DNA of 64,000 nucleotides from UBA6398 sp963644855 (GTDB lineage: Bacteria > Bacteroidota > Bacteroidia > Bacteroidales > Bacteroidaceae): positions 1 to 64,000 of the forward strand of contig CAVIQL010000006.1 in assembly GCA_963644855.1 (NCBI GenBank), in the 5' to 3' direction. Shown here piece by piece: positions 17,510-26,495 of this stretch. The notes beneath the pieces were generated by a model. It made no database searches and was not told where the DNA came from. It saw only the letters and a list, made by a program, of their open reading frames with translations. The translations under genes and the position numbers were made by a program. The stretch's first letter is position 1; each line of letters opens with the position of its first letter.

Positions 17510-18994
17510 ATGAAAAAGATATTTATATTGTCATTCGTCGCGCTTGCCACGCTTTCAAGTTGCGGTAGCCTCGACATTAACGACGATCCCAATCACCCCA
17601 GCAGCAATGTTACTGCCGACCTTATTATGCCGGCAGTGCAAAACTCCATTGCCACGGTAACGGGCGACGGTATGTATAACACCGCAGGTTTCTTCGTGCA
17701 ATATTTCGAGCAGGCTCCTACTGCCAACCAGTATAATAAATATACTTGGTATCAGCTCACTGCTGACGACAATATGTCTGATCGTTGGTATCGCACAATC
17801 TATGCAGGTGCTCTTCAAGATATTGAGGAAATAAAGAGTAAGACAAAGAATACTGCCGACCTCTTTGCCGCAGCAGCTCTCCGTGCATATGCTTATCAAC
17901 TTATGGTTGACGCAACGGGTGAAACTCCCTACACTGAGGCTCTCCTAGGCTCTAAAAACCAAAAGCCAAAATATGACAACGGCGAAGTTGTTTACGCTGG
18001 TGTTCTCAAAGAACTTGACGATGCTGAGGCAGCGCTCAACGCAGAGGACAAGATGGAAACAAAAGATCTTATTGCCGATGGTAGTATTAGCCAGTGGAAA
18101 GGTTTTGTGAATGCTCTTCGCGTTCGTATGTATCTTCGTATGATACAAGCTGGCATTGATGCCGACTCTTACACCACCAAACTTAAGGCTGTGGTGAACA
18201 AGGGCGAATTCTTTACTGGCAACTTCGAGTTTGATCCTCCTTATGCTGATGAAAGCGAGAAGGACAATCCTTGGTATGATACAAACAAGCGTAGTTTGGC
18301 GCCCAATCACGTAGGTGCTTATCCTATTGTCAGCTACATGAGCCTCACCAATGACCCGCGTATTGCCTATTCTTTCAATAAGGCTACTGCTGGCGAAAAT
18401 GCTGGCGAGTATGCAGGTCTTCTTCCGGGTACTCACCTTTGCACAGGTTACACATACAAGGACAATGGTGTGGTAAGTTCGTTTAATTACTATCCTACCA
18501 AACCGGTAGAATTCTTCACTCAGGCTGAGCTTCAGTTCCTCCTTTCCGAAGTTTACCTCAAGTATTTCAATGACGAGGCAAAGGCTAAGGCTGCTTACGA
18601 AGCTGGTGTGAAAGCAGACTTTTCTACTCGTGGTATAAGCGGTGTTGATGAATTTCTTTCTCAATCCCGTGTATCTTGGGACGCTCAGAATGGAAACGCA
18701 GCTAAGTTGAAGCTTGTTTATATGCAGAAGTGGGTTGCTCTCCTCTACATGGACCACATGGAAGCATGGTCGGAGCAACGTCGTACAAATGTTCCTTCGT
18801 GGGGAATTACCGGTAAGGAATTCGAGGCTGACAAGACCAAGTATGTTGCTGGCGACCTTATCTATCCTTATCGCAACGACCTTGGAGAGAAATCCGTGCC
18901 TTTGCGCGTGTTCTATTCTACAGCCAGCAAGAATATCAATAGCAATGCTCCCGAGCAGCCTGCTCTCACAACTCCTGTGTTCTGGGATAAATAA
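17510..18994 (+). CDS. SusD/RagB-family surface nutrient-binding lipoprotein
   Basis: A 494-residue lipoprotein with lipobox LSSC (Cys18) and a SusD-like helical TPR core. The N-terminal segment SLDINDDPNHPSSNVTADLIMPAVQN and the repeated FKN-type helix ISQWKGFVNALRVRMYLRM are typical of the RagB/SusD-like group paired with peptide-type SusC proteins. It starts 18 bases after the susC stop and acts as the hinged lid over the SusC barrel. No carbohydrate-active enzyme is encoded beside the pair, which argues weakly against a polysaccharide substrate. Confidence 0.92.
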   Translation: MKKIFILSFVALATLSSCGSLDINDDPNHPSSNVTADLIMPAVQNSIATVTGDGMYNTAGFFVQYFEQAPTANQYNKYTWYQLTADDNMSDRWYRTIYAGALQDIEEIKSKTKNTADLFAAAALRAYAYQLMVDATGETPYTEALLGSKNQKPKYDNGEVVYAGVLKELDDAEAALNAEDKMETKDLIADGSISQWKGFVNALRVRMYLRMIQAGIDADSYTTKLKAVVNKGEFFTGNFEFDPPYADESEKDNPWYDTNKRSLAPNHVGAYPIVSYMSLTNDPRIAYSFNKATAGENAGEYAGLLPGTHLCTGYTYKDNGVVSSFNYYPTKPVEFFTQAELQFLLSEVYLKYFNDEAKAKAAYEAGVKADFSTRGISGVDEFLSQSRVSWDAQNGNAAKLKLVYMQKWVALLYMDHMEAWSEQRRTNVPSWGITGKEFEADKTKYVAGDLIYPYRNDLGEKSVPLRVFYSTASKNINSNAPEQPALTTPVFWDK

Positions 18995-19023
18995 AAATTG
19001 AAACTGTAAACATGACATTCAAA

Positions 19024-19713
19024 ATGAAAAAGATAATTAGTTTGTTCGCTCTTGCTGCATTTGTGCTTGTAGGATTTTCTTCCTGCGACTACGATGGCAA
19101 AGACGATTCGTATGTCACACACTACGTTTCCATCAGTCTCAATGAGGGCGACTCGTATAATGTGCCTGTTGGCTCAAAATTTGTTGACCCGGGATATACT
19201 GCTACCGAAGGTACAGAGGATGTTACTTCAAAGGTAAAGGTTTCGGGTAATGTAGACGCTTCGAATGTGGGAGTTTATACTCTTACTTATTCGGCTGACA
19301 ACAAAGACGGTTTTGCCGCTTCGGTAACTCGCAACGTATATGTTTACGATCCCGAGGTTACTACCAATATTTCCGGTACCTACAAGATTGCTGATACTTC
19401 TGGTTCGCAGTCTTTGTTTGACAGATACTCTGTAATTGGCAACTCTGTAACTCTTACTGAAATTGCGCCGGGTCTCTATTCTATCAGCGACTATTGGGGC
19501 GGTCTTTATGCCGTAACAATTGGCTATGGCAACGCTTATGCTTGCAAGGGATACTTTGCTCTCAACAAGGATAACCAAATCACGGGTATTTCATGTAGCA
19601 ATCCATGGAGTCTTCCTATGACAAGTGTTACCGGCGAATATGACAGTGAAACAGGCAAGGTTAGTATGGACGTTAAGATCAACTACCACCTTGTAATGGT
19701 GTTGCAGAAATAA
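19024..19713 (+). CDS. Surface lipoprotein with Ig-like domain (DUF5011/DUF5012, BT_2262-like)
   Basis: The ATG at 19024 (MKKIISLF) is preferred over the in-frame ATG at 19012 because it gives a compact lipoprotein signal with lipobox FSSC (Cys22 of the 229-residue product). Residues about 35-108 form a DUF5011-type Ig-like domain (VSISLNEGDSYNVPVGSKFVDPGYTATEG then GVYTLTYSADNKDG). The C-terminal half (TTNISGTYKIADT to the end) resembles the second domain of BT_2262-like proteins. It sits third in the SusCD operon and probably decorates the importer on the cell surface. Confidence 0.85.
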   Translation: MKKIISLFALAAFVLVGFSSCDYDGKDDSYVTHYVSISLNEGDSYNVPVGSKFVDPGYTATEGTEDVTSKVKVSGNVDASNVGVYTLTYSADNKDGFAASVTRNVYVYDPEVTTNISGTYKIADTSGSQSLFDRYSVIGNSVTLTEIAPGLYSISDYWGGLYAVTIGYGNAYACKGYFALNKDNQITGISCSNPWSLPMTSVTGEYDSETGKVSMDVKINYHLVMVLQK

Positions 19714-19737
19714 TTAAACTAAAAACTGAATTTCATC

Positions 19738-20280
19738 ATGAAGAAATATCTTTTTTTGATAGCAGCAGCTTTGGTAATGGGTTTCACCTCTTGCGATAGC
19801 GATCCTAGCGATAGCAGCACAAGCGCAGGCGGCACAGCTGTAAAGAAGATGTGCGGCGATTGGGTGGTTACCGTTTACACTTGCGAAACTCCCGGCGATG
19901 TAGCAAACATCGACAATTGGGCGTGGGAAGAAGCGGGCTCATTCTCTGACAGACTTTATACCTACAACACGGCTGCAAACAAGTCGACTGAAATGTGGGT
20001 TGACGACAAAGGGGAATGCAACTTCGGCGGTAGCGAAGACTACAGCCACAAGGTGAAAGTCAATGTGCAATATGGCAAGAAGACTTTCTCGATTTCCGGG
20101 GGTGATAACGAGTATGGCAATGCCGTTACAATTGTTGGCGGTAAAGTTATTCTCAATGGCGCCACCGTTGAAATGGACCGCAATCAGACTACCAAGCGCG
20201 ACAGCATCGTTTACTATGTGAACGTTGAAGGTACAAGCATGGGCTATCTCAAGGTTGCCGGTTATCGTGGCGACTTCTAA
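19738..20280 (+). CDS. Surface lipoprotein of the Lipid_bd (PF12888-like) group
   Basis: A 180-residue protein with lipobox FTSC (Cys19) followed by an Asp/Ser-rich tether. The body, starting KKMCGDWVVTVYTCETPGD and containing YTYNTAANKSTEMWVDD and GNAVTIVGGKVI, resembles the putative lipid-binding lipoproteins that end many SusCD operons, including BT_2261. Whether it binds lipid is unproved. It starts 24 bases after the previous stop and is followed by a terminator, so it closes the four-gene operon. Confidence 0.8.
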   Translation: MKKYLFLIAAALVMGFTSCDSDPSDSSTSAGGTAVKKMCGDWVVTVYTCETPGDVANIDNWAWEEAGSFSDRLYTYNTAANKSTEMWVDDKGECNFGGSEDYSHKVKVNVQYGKKTFSISGGDNEYGNAVTIVGGKVILNGATVEMDRNQTTKRDSIVYYVNVEGTSMGYLKVAGYRGDF

Positions 20281-20328
20281 TAGCTACTTATAGGATTTCC
20301 GTAAGAGGAAATCGTACAAATAAATTCA

Positions 20329-20364
20329 CAGCCCTGGGCAATTTCGCCTGGGGCTGTGTTTTTG
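20329..20364 (+). terminator. Terminator after the SusCD operon
   Basis: ACAGCCCTGGGC pairs with GCCTGGGGCTGT around a short AATTTC loop, followed by GTTTTTG. It lies about 50 bases past the last stop. Confidence 0.8.
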
Positions 20365-20453
20365 TTATGCTTTGTGGCTGAAACGTATGTTTCTGTGCGT
20401 TGCCGGAAATACCGTGTGGCAAGGCGTATTCACAACACGGCATTTCGTAAGCC

Positions 20454-20508
20454 CTTCCAAGGCTTCTAATTTCAATTTCGCCGCATCTAATTTTGATTAG
20501 CTTCTACC
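20454..20508. repeat. R2 repeat, copy 2
   Basis: TTCCAAGGCTTCTAATTTC followed by GCCGCATCTAATTTTGATTAG and TACCTCG, a diverged version of the R2 segment near 24826 and 63100. It abuts R1 copy 4. Confidence 0.65.
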
Positions 20509-20601
20509 TCGAAAAAACGATATGGGATATGGTTTTTCTAATGTCCGATATTTTTTAAAAAAGGTCGGTTATCGTTTAAAAAATATCGGTTATTGTTTTT
20601 C
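20509..20601. repeat. R1 palindromic repeat, copy 4
   Basis: Left boundary ACGATATGGGATATGG (shared with copies at 24882, 29881 and 49281), then 21-bp units with TTTTTTAAAAAAGGTCGG and ATCGTTTAAAAAATATCGG. It occupies the 512-base gap 20281-20792, whose other contents are the terminator at 20329, R2, and the azlC promoter; 20602-20750 shows nothing recognisable. Confidence 0.85.
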
Positions 20602-20751
20602 CTCTTTATAGACGCCGTTTTTGCGGGGCGGCAGATTACTTTTCGCAAACCCTTTGCAGAGGAATGAAAATAGGGTGGGGACAATAAAATATGTAAGTGT
20701 AATGAGGGTTTGCCGAAAGTTTTTCGATTTTCCACGTTGCCCGCGGGAAAA

Positions 20752-20783
20752 TTGCGGCAAGTACGGCTTATTTTTTAATTTTG
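20752..20783 (+). promoter_or_regulatory. Putative promoter of azlCD
   Basis: TAATTTTG at 20776-20783 fits TAnnTTTG; a TTG at 20752-20754 lies 21 bases upstream. The predicted transcript start is within a few bases of the azlC ATG at 20793. Confidence 0.45.
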
Positions 20784-20792
20784 CAGCCTGTT

Positions 20793-21503
20793 ATGAAGCG
20801 CAACAAACTTTGGAAACCCGCTCTTAGGGCAGCATTTCCTTATACAGTGCCCATTTTCGCGGGGTTTTGGTTTATGGGCATAGCCTATGGTTTGCTTATG
20901 AACAAGGAGGGCTTTGGTTTTCAATGGCCAATGATTATGGCAATGACCATTTTCAGCGGCTCGGTAGAGTTTGTGGCGGTGCGCATGTTGCTTGGTTCGT
21001 TCCAACCGTTGCAATCGTTTGTTATAGCATTGCTTATTTGTGCGCGACATTTGTTTTACGGAATTTCTATGCTCGAAAAGTTCAAGGGCATGGGCTGGAA
21101 AAAGTTCCCGCTTATCTATGGCATGTGCGACGAAACGTTCTCGGTGAACTATACGGCGCATATTCCCGAAAATGTAGACCGCGGCTGGTTTATGCTGTGG
21201 GTTACGGTGCTCAATTATTGCTATTGGCTTACGGGCGCAGCCATTGGCGGAATTTTTGGCTCGTATATCACGTTCAACACTCGCGGCTTGGGTTTTGTGA
21301 TGACCGCCATGTTTGTTACCATATTCATGGAGCAGTGGCTGAAAGAGAAAAGGCATGCCGCGTCGTTGCTTGGCGTTGCGCTTTCGGCGCTTTCGCTCGT
21401 GGTTTTCGGCGCAGACAATTTTGTGATTCCCGCTATGGTTGCCATGGTGTTGTGCTTCCTTAGCCTGAGAAGTAAACTCGAAATCAAGGAGGAGGCACAA
21501 TGA
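20793..21503 (+). CDS. azlC: AzlC-family branched-chain amino-acid exporter, large subunit
   Basis: The ATG at 20793 gives a protein of about 236 residues starting MKRNKLWKPALRAAFPYTVP; an in-frame TTG at 20781 is a less likely start. The family start pattern A.PYTVPIFAGFWFMGIAYGLLM and the segment FSGSVEFVAVRMLL are characteristic of AzlC, with about seven hydrophobic membrane segments. AzlC and AzlD together export branched-chain amino acids (LIV-E transporter family). The stop overlaps the azlD start (ATGA), the usual coupling for this pair. Confidence 0.9.
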   Translation: MKRNKLWKPALRAAFPYTVPIFAGFWFMGIAYGLLMNKEGFGFQWPMIMAMTIFSGSVEFVAVRMLLGSFQPLQSFVIALLICARHLFYGISMLEKFKGMGWKKFPLIYGMCDETFSVNYTAHIPENVDRGWFMLWVTVLNYCYWLTGAAIGGIFGSYITFNTRGLGFVMTAMFVTIFMEQWLKEKRHAASLLGVALSALSLVVFGADNFVIPAMVAMVLCFLSLRSKLEIKEEAQ

Positions 21504-21823
21504 CTCTCGCACAACAGATAGCTACCATCGCGATACTTGTTGCCGCCACGGCACTTACGCGGTTTCTGCCGTTTATTGTGTTTCGCGGCAAAACCACTCC
21601 CGCCTATATCCATTATTTTAGCACAGTGCTTCCGCCGGCAGTGTTTGGAATGCTTGTGGTTTACTGTGTGAAAGACGTGGATTTCGCATCTGGTTTTCAC
21701 GGCTTGCCCGAATTGGTGGGAATATTAGCCACCATAGTGCTCCATTATTGGAAACGCCGCATGCTTTTGAGCGTTATGGGCGGCACGGTGTGCTATATGG
21801 TTTTGGTGCAGACCGTTTTCTGA
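21500..21823 (+). CDS. azlD: AzlD-family branched-chain amino-acid exporter, small subunit
   Basis: A 107-residue membrane protein with about four hydrophobic segments. ALTRFLPFIVFRGKTTPAYIHY and LPPAVFGMLVVYCVKD are typical of AzlD. It overlaps azlC by four bases. An AAGGAGGAGG run at 21487-21496 precedes the ATG, a strong Shine-Dalgarno match that is uncommon in Bacteroidetes. Here the same bases also encode the C-terminal Lys-Glu-Glu of AzlC, so the match may be coincidental. Confidence 0.9.
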   Translation: MTLAQQIATIAILVAATALTRFLPFIVFRGKTTPAYIHYFSTVLPPAVFGMLVVYCVKDVDFASGFHGLPELVGILATIVLHYWKRRMLLSVMGGTVCYMVLVQTVF

Positions 21824-21901
21824 ATTTTTCCGACCTATATGTCAATTTCTCTAAGCTATTTCTTCTTACGACAACCAATGTTCTTTGCAAAATATCAACA
21901 A

Positions 21902-21928
21902 AAAAAGGCGGTCATAAGCCGCCTTTTC
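21902..21928. terminator. Bidirectional terminator between azlD and the minus-strand glycosidase gene
   Basis: AAAAAGGCGG and CCGCCTTTT pair around TCATAAG, with A/T runs on both sides so it can serve both converging transcripts. It sits 79 bases past azlD and 16 bases past the minus-strand stop. Confidence 0.85.
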
Positions 21929-21943
21929 TGTATCCCAACCCTA

Positions 21944-24616
21944 TCAATGATTCGTGATAATGGGTCGGTATTTGAAATTCTCTACCTTGTCGTCGTCAAT
22001 TGAGCCGTAAACATACCATGCTTCCTTGTGGTCGGAGAATATATCAAGCGTAGCGTCGATAGTAGTAGACTTCGCCGTTTCCCAACACGTGCAAATTTGC
22101 GGACGACCAAATCTATATGCCACACTATTGAGCCAACCGATTTCCGGATTGTTTTGTGAGGTGTTAATAGATACGATGTCGCTCAATTTCCAGCACATGT
22201 AAACAATTTTTATATTCGAATTGCCGTAATTTAGTCCGCCTTTGCCATCGCTATAAGCCTCCCAGCCTGCACCGCCGGCGTAATGCTCCAAAGGATGTGT
22301 GTAGTCGTATCCATCAGGCATGACATTGACGCTCACATCCGGCGTTACAAACACCGGACGATTGGGCGATTTGCTACGAGCTGCGGTAAACAGTTGCGGA
22401 ATGAGGTTCGCGAGCGTAGCGGAAATCGATGTTTTGGCGCCGGCACGGTTGTAAATCTCCCAAGCAAAGATTCTTGGGTCGTTGTTGTAGGTTTCAATCA
22501 TCGATGCCACGTAGTTGCTTAGCGCGGTAGCGTTTCTTTTTGCGTAGGTATCGTTCAATAGCATCGGCACAACGGTCATATTGTATTTTTCAGCAGAGTC
22601 GAGGAGCGCGTTAAAGTCTTTCAGATAAGTTTCCTTGTTTTTGTTATACGTGTCAAAGTTCATCTGCACTGAAACACTGTTGTAAATTCCTTTGGGACCC
22701 ATTTTCGAAATTCCGAGAAGCGCCAAAGCGGGAGTTTTGTAGTTTAGTCCTTTCACCGAGCCGCGATTCATTTGTGCCCAAGCCTTCCATGATGGCATTT
22801 TGTTGTTGTCTCCGGCGGCGGTAATGTTTAATGGGCGGAAATCAAATGCTTTTACTTCGTCGGCCGACAGTTCTTGTGTTGTAGCAAAGTTGACATGGTA
22901 GTCGGCAAATGCGTCCTGGATTTTCGTAGAGTTCATGAAAAACAGCGGACGGTTGTATTGCGACAACATATTGTCCAATTGCGTGGTGGTTACCTCGGCA
23001 TTGTTTTCGGTGGAGAAGGATACCACATCGCTCAGTTGCCACATATAGTTGGTGTAGTCGGTTGCTGTGGAGTCGGCAAGCGTTGTGGTGTTGATCATTG
23101 GTGTTGCAAACATCGGCTGGTTGGGGAATGTGTAGCGTATGTAGTTGAAGATGTAGGAAAATGCCGTTTTGAAATTGCTTGGTTCGGCACTTTCTGTTTG
23201 TTCAAACACACACCAGCCTTCGAATCTGCGGTCGTTGTAGAATTTGTTTATCACATTGAATGCGTAGTTTGCGAGCAAGTTGCGCGCTATGCTGAGATTG
23301 TCGCTTGTGAGTAGTATGGGGAGCAATCTCATTCCCGCGTTGTTTGCTTTTGATGCGAGTGAAGCGATTGTGCTTAGGTAGCTTGACGAACCTTTTGAGG
23401 TGTAGTCGGAATAGCTTAGGCGCACGGCGATGCAATTGTAGGCATTGTCGTTGGCGTGGGCTGATATAAATGTGTTGGCGTCGCTTATCGATGATGCGTA
23501 ATACATTTTTTGCGCATCGCCAACCATCCATTTCCATGCTCTTCGCTCAGTCCATCGTTCTGTTTCCTCAGCTCCTGGGTAGATTTGTTCGGTGGTGTAT
23601 TTAAAATTCCTCACATAGTCTTCTTCGCGTCTGTCCACGGGGTCGCCACCTGCGTAATAGATGCAGTGGAACATGGGTTCGTAGGCATAATATGTGGAAG
23701 TGTTCCAGGTAACGTCCCAGTTGGAGTCGCAGGAATAGAGTCCCCAGGAGTAGAAACCGATGTTGTATTTTGCACATTCGCGCAGCGATACTGCCATACC
23801 CGAGCCGTTGGGGCGGGTGAGCACTTCGGTGCAGATTATTGGGCGATCGCTTATTTTTTTGAGTCTGTTCACCACGATTCCAACGTTTGCACTATGATTT
23901 TCCTGCATTCCATAGTCGTGGAAGTTGTGAATGTCCATTTCAGCCTCGGCTGCATTTCGTTGCGTAGCGTATTTTCCGCCATCTGAACCGTTGCCCGAGT
24001 CCCACACAATCGAAGATGTGATTGCTTGGGTGCAACCTTCTTCGCGACACCATTGAGCTACTTGGCGTATGGTCTCCATTATTTTGGGCGTTTCGGTGTC
24101 ATACATTGCCGGTTCGTTCCAAAGATCCCACATTATTACTCTTTCGTCGTTGCGGAAATGTCTTATTACTTGTCTTACCGTAGCTTCGAGGTTAAGAGAG
24201 TCGGTGGTGGAGGTTGGAACGTGGGTAAAGCAGAAAACGGGTGCGAGGGTCATGCCGTATTTCCAGGCAGCGGCTGCAGCATTTTCCACACTGCGTATAT
24301 AGTCTGTGGCATTGCCGCCCCCAAGAAACCAACGCACGGAATTATATCCCGATTGGTGGGCAAGATTTAGGGCTTCGTCCTGGGTTACTGCGCTACAAGG
24401 CGGAGTGGGGTGGTTAATGCCTTTGATGGGTCCCACTTTCTCAAACCAAGCTTCGGCTTGTGCTTTGGTCCATTGCGGACGTTCGTTGGGGTGGGTTGAC
24501 GATGCGGAAGCGAGAAACACTCTGCTTTCCGTTGTGCTGGTCTGTGCCATGGCTGCGAAGCTGAAAGGGAGCGCGGCAACCAGACATGCCAACATTTTTC
24601 TGCTAAATGTATTCAT
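21944..24616 (-). CDS. Secreted protein with three tandem cellulase-fold (GH5/GH2-like TIM barrel) modules
   Basis: An 890-residue protein with signal peptide MNTFSRKMLACLVAALPFSF...MAQ. Module 1 (about 45-360) has the hallmarks of a clan GH-A glycosidase: SGYNSVRWFLGG, MWDLWNEPAMYD with the acid/base Glu in WNEP (near 168), and ICTEVLTRPNG with the likely nucleophile Glu (near 265). Modules 2 (about 365-620) and 3 (about 640-890) repeat the pattern SLRLLPILLTSD/MTVVPMLLND, then RFEGWCVFEQTE/RIFAWEIYNRAG, and VSFSTENN/VSINTSQNN. In them the catalytic NEP is replaced, so they are probably non-catalytic or altered. The substrate is unknown. It is transcribed alone, with no SusCD partner. Confidence 0.75.
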   Translation of the reverse strand: MNTFSRKMLACLVAALPFSFAAMAQTSTTESRVFLASASSTHPNERPQWTKAQAEAWFEKVGPIKGINHPTPPCSAVTQDEALNLAHQSGYNSVRWFLGGGNATDYIRSVENAAAAAWKYGMTLAPVFCFTHVPTSTTDSLNLEATVRQVIRHFRNDERVIMWDLWNEPAMYDTETPKIMETIRQVAQWCREEGCTQAITSSIVWDSGNGSDGGKYATQRNAAEAEMDIHNFHDYGMQENHSANVGIVVNRLKKISDRPIICTEVLTRPNGSGMAVSLRECAKYNIGFYSWGLYSCDSNWDVTWNTSTYYAYEPMFHCIYYAGGDPVDRREEDYVRNFKYTTEQIYPGAEETERWTERRAWKWMVGDAQKMYYASSISDANTFISAHANDNAYNCIAVRLSYSDYTSKGSSSYLSTIASLASKANNAGMRLLPILLTSDNLSIARNLLANYAFNVINKFYNDRRFEGWCVFEQTESAEPSNFKTAFSYIFNYIRYTFPNQPMFATPMINTTTLADSTATDYTNYMWQLSDVVSFSTENNAEVTTTQLDNMLSQYNRPLFFMNSTKIQDAFADYHVNFATTQELSADEVKAFDFRPLNITAAGDNNKMPSWKAWAQMNRGSVKGLNYKTPALALLGISKMGPKGIYNSVSVQMNFDTYNKNKETYLKDFNALLDSAEKYNMTVVPMLLNDTYAKRNATALSNYVASMIETYNNDPRIFAWEIYNRAGAKTSISATLANLIPQLFTAARSKSPNRPVFVTPDVSVNVMPDGYDYTHPLEHYAGGAGWEAYSDGKGGLNYGNSNIKIVYMCWKLSDIVSINTSQNNPEIGWLNSVAYRFGRPQICTCWETAKSTTIDATLDIFSDHKEAWYVYGSIDDDKVENFKYRPIITNH

Positions 24617-24679
24617 GAAGGTAAGTTTGTTTTCTAACTAAATCTTGTTATGGGCTAATCACCCAAGGTATCGATAAGG

Positions 24680-24687
24680 CAAAGATA
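24680..24687 (-). promoter_or_regulatory. Putative -7 box of the three-module glycosidase gene
   Basis: CAAAGATA on the plus strand is TATCTTTG on the minus strand, matching TAnnTTTG about 64 bases before the start at 24616. No matching -33 element was found. Confidence 0.4.
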
Positions 24688-24825
24688 ATCAATTATGTTG
24701 TTTCTAAGGCATATGGTGTAATTATTTTCCCTAAAAAGTCAATGTTTTAGTGCTTTTTTGCATGCCGCAGCCCTATATCGTTGTTTCCGTTCTTCTTGCC
24801 CGAAAAACAAGATGCGATGTAGTGA

Positions 24826-24881
24826 AAATTCCAAGGCATCTTGTTTAAATTAAATGCGTCGGAATTTTAATTAGATAGGAC
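24826..24881. repeat. R2 repeat, copy 3
   Basis: ATTCCAAGGCATC followed by TTTAAATTAAATGCGTCGG and AATTTTAATTAGATAGG; it shares order and spacing with the copy near 63100. It directly precedes R1 copy 5. Confidence 0.75.
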
Positions 24882-24998
24882 CTTGTAAAAACAATGTGGG
24901 ACATGGTTTTTCTAATATCCGACCTTTTTTAAAAAAGGTCGGATATCGTTTAAAAAATATCGGTTATTGTTTTTGCAATAAGCCATATGGTTTTTTCG
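24882..24998. repeat. R1 palindromic repeat, copy 5
   Basis: Full-length copy: left boundary ACAATGTGGGACATGG, the palindrome GACCTTTTTTAAAAAAGGTC (24921-24940), a further unit with ATCGTTTAAAAAATATCGG, and the right boundary GCAATAAGCCATATGG. It lies in the 654-base gap 24617-25270 between divergent genes. 24688-24825 and 24999-25170 show nothing recognisable. Confidence 0.88.
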
Positions 24999-25171
24999 AT
25001 GCTCAATATCGGTTTTCCGAAGCCTCGCAAGGGCTGCGAAAAGTTTGTTGTTTACTACTTAAAAAAGGGTAGGGAGAAGCATGATGTTTGATGATTTTTG
25101 TCTAAAAACGGCTTTTGTGTCATTTTGCAGATATATGCGTTTTTTTTTTCGTTGGGTAATGGCGAAAAATG

Positions 25172-25201
25172 TTGCTTGTAATGTAGAATTTAATATATTT
25201 G
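25172..25201 (+). promoter_or_regulatory. Promoter of the 25271-29750 operon
   Basis: TTG at 25172-25174, then exactly 19 bases, then TATATTTG at 25194-25201, fitting the Bacteroidetes TTTG-N19-TAnnTTTG arrangement. The leader would be about 60 bases. Confidence 0.6.
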
Positions 25202-25270
25202 CAACAAATCCTTAATGTTAGCAATTTAATTTTGCTTTTCGTAAAAATAATATCATAAAAACCTATGCGT

Positions 25271-26476
25271 ATGAAAAAAATAATTTTATCCGCCATTGCT
25301 TTAGCCTTTACAGGCATTGCAGGTTTTGCCCAAGATTTGCCCTCGTTTGCGAGCAAACAAGGCGACATCAAATGGTTCTATTTAGAAAATGTGGGAACAG
25401 GAAGATGCTTGTATTCTACTGGTAGCGATGTTTATTCTGATTTCAAGGCAGACTTTTCGGATTTCGAGAAACTTGCGCGGCAACTTTGGTGTTTTACCAC
25501 CACCGACAGCGTGTACTACACCATTACCAACCGGTATGACGGATTGCAGATGGACAACGGGCTTTCGGTCAAGCACTACAATTGGGAAAGTGTACAGATG
25601 AAAGAAAACGCAGATGCCAAGTTCAAAATCCATATCCTCAACGGCGATACAATTTCCTTCGAAGCCGATCGCCCTGCTCCCGGCGGCGGAGCCATATACC
25701 GCTTCCCATCGGTTTATGTAAACGAAGCAAACAATTATATGTTGTGGATGACGAGAGAACAATACAGTCATACTGCAGAAGCATACTTTGTTGTGAAACC
25801 TTTTGACGATGCTCAGGACCCCGAAGTGCAAAATGCCCAAAACGTGTCCTATTATAATATTGTCAGCAGCAAGAATGGCACCGACGGCGAGATGATTTAT
25901 GACAACACTTCGGTGGTTGATACAAAATACAAATTCGCTGTGGGTAAAAAAGAAACCGACAACAATGCAGCACAATGGCGTTTGGTAAGTTTGCGTCCGG
26001 GAAGAGTGGCAATCATAAACCGCGCCACGGGCAACAGCATCTCTTCTGATATTAATGCCGACGGACAATATAATCTGCCCGAGGCTGACGCAAAAAACGT
26101 GGTGGCAAAAACGTGGAGCATAAACGCCGTGAGTGCCGACGAATTCGTGATTTATTCTACCGGCACCGACAATATTGTGCGCTATCTCAACAACACTCCG
26201 CTCGGCGCCTCACCCGAAACCCTTGACAAGGACGATATGAGCGCCAGCGGCTTTGCCTGGAAATTTGTCAAGGCAGATCAGGCGGTTGGGGTAAACGATG
26301 TGAGAAACACTGCGCCCATTGTGAGCGTAGAAAACGGCAAAGTGGTTGTGGCAAACGGCGAACCGTTTAAAATCTTTACCACCGACGGCGTGTTGCTTCC
26401 TTCTTCTACCACACTGCAACGCGGCATCTACATAATAAATGTGGCAGGAAAATCTGTGAAAATCAATGTTAGATAA
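25271..26476 (+). CDS. Secreted protein of unknown function with a C-terminal sorting-like domain
   Basis: About 401 residues from the ATG at 25271 (MKKIILSAIALAFTGIAGFAQ; an ATG at 25265 is equally possible). The signal peptide ends near residue 21. The N-terminal part (IKWFYLENVGTGRCLYSTGSDVYSD, then RQLWCFTTTDSVYYTITNRYDGLQM) resembles the beta-trefoil or RICIN-like repeats used by secreted Bacteroidales proteins. The C-terminal about 60 residues (VSVENGKVVVANGEPFKIFTTDG then GIYIINVAGKSVKINVR) look like a type IX secretion C-terminal domain. I do not recognise a catalytic domain. It is 19 bases upstream of the phosphoesterase gene and surely cotranscribed. Confidence 0.7.
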   Translation: MKKIILSAIALAFTGIAGFAQDLPSFASKQGDIKWFYLENVGTGRCLYSTGSDVYSDFKADFSDFEKLARQLWCFTTTDSVYYTITNRYDGLQMDNGLSVKHYNWESVQMKENADAKFKIHILNGDTISFEADRPAPGGGAIYRFPSVYVNEANNYMLWMTREQYSHTAEAYFVVKPFDDAQDPEVQNAQNVSYYNIVSSKNGTDGEMIYDNTSVVDTKYKFAVGKKETDNNAAQWRLVSLRPGRVAIINRATGNSISSDINADGQYNLPEADAKNVVAKTWSINAVSADEFVIYSTGTDNIVRYLNNTPLGASPETLDKDDMSASGFAWKFVKADQAVGVNDVRNTAPIVSVENGKVVVANGEPFKIFTTDGVLLPSSTTLQRGIYIINVAGKSVKINVR

Positions 26477-26495
26477 CCCTTAAACATTTACGGCA

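Noticed and set aside
17945..19018. 357-codon open frame antisense to susD
   Set aside because: Shadow of susD; the plus-strand product has clear lipobox and SusD motifs.
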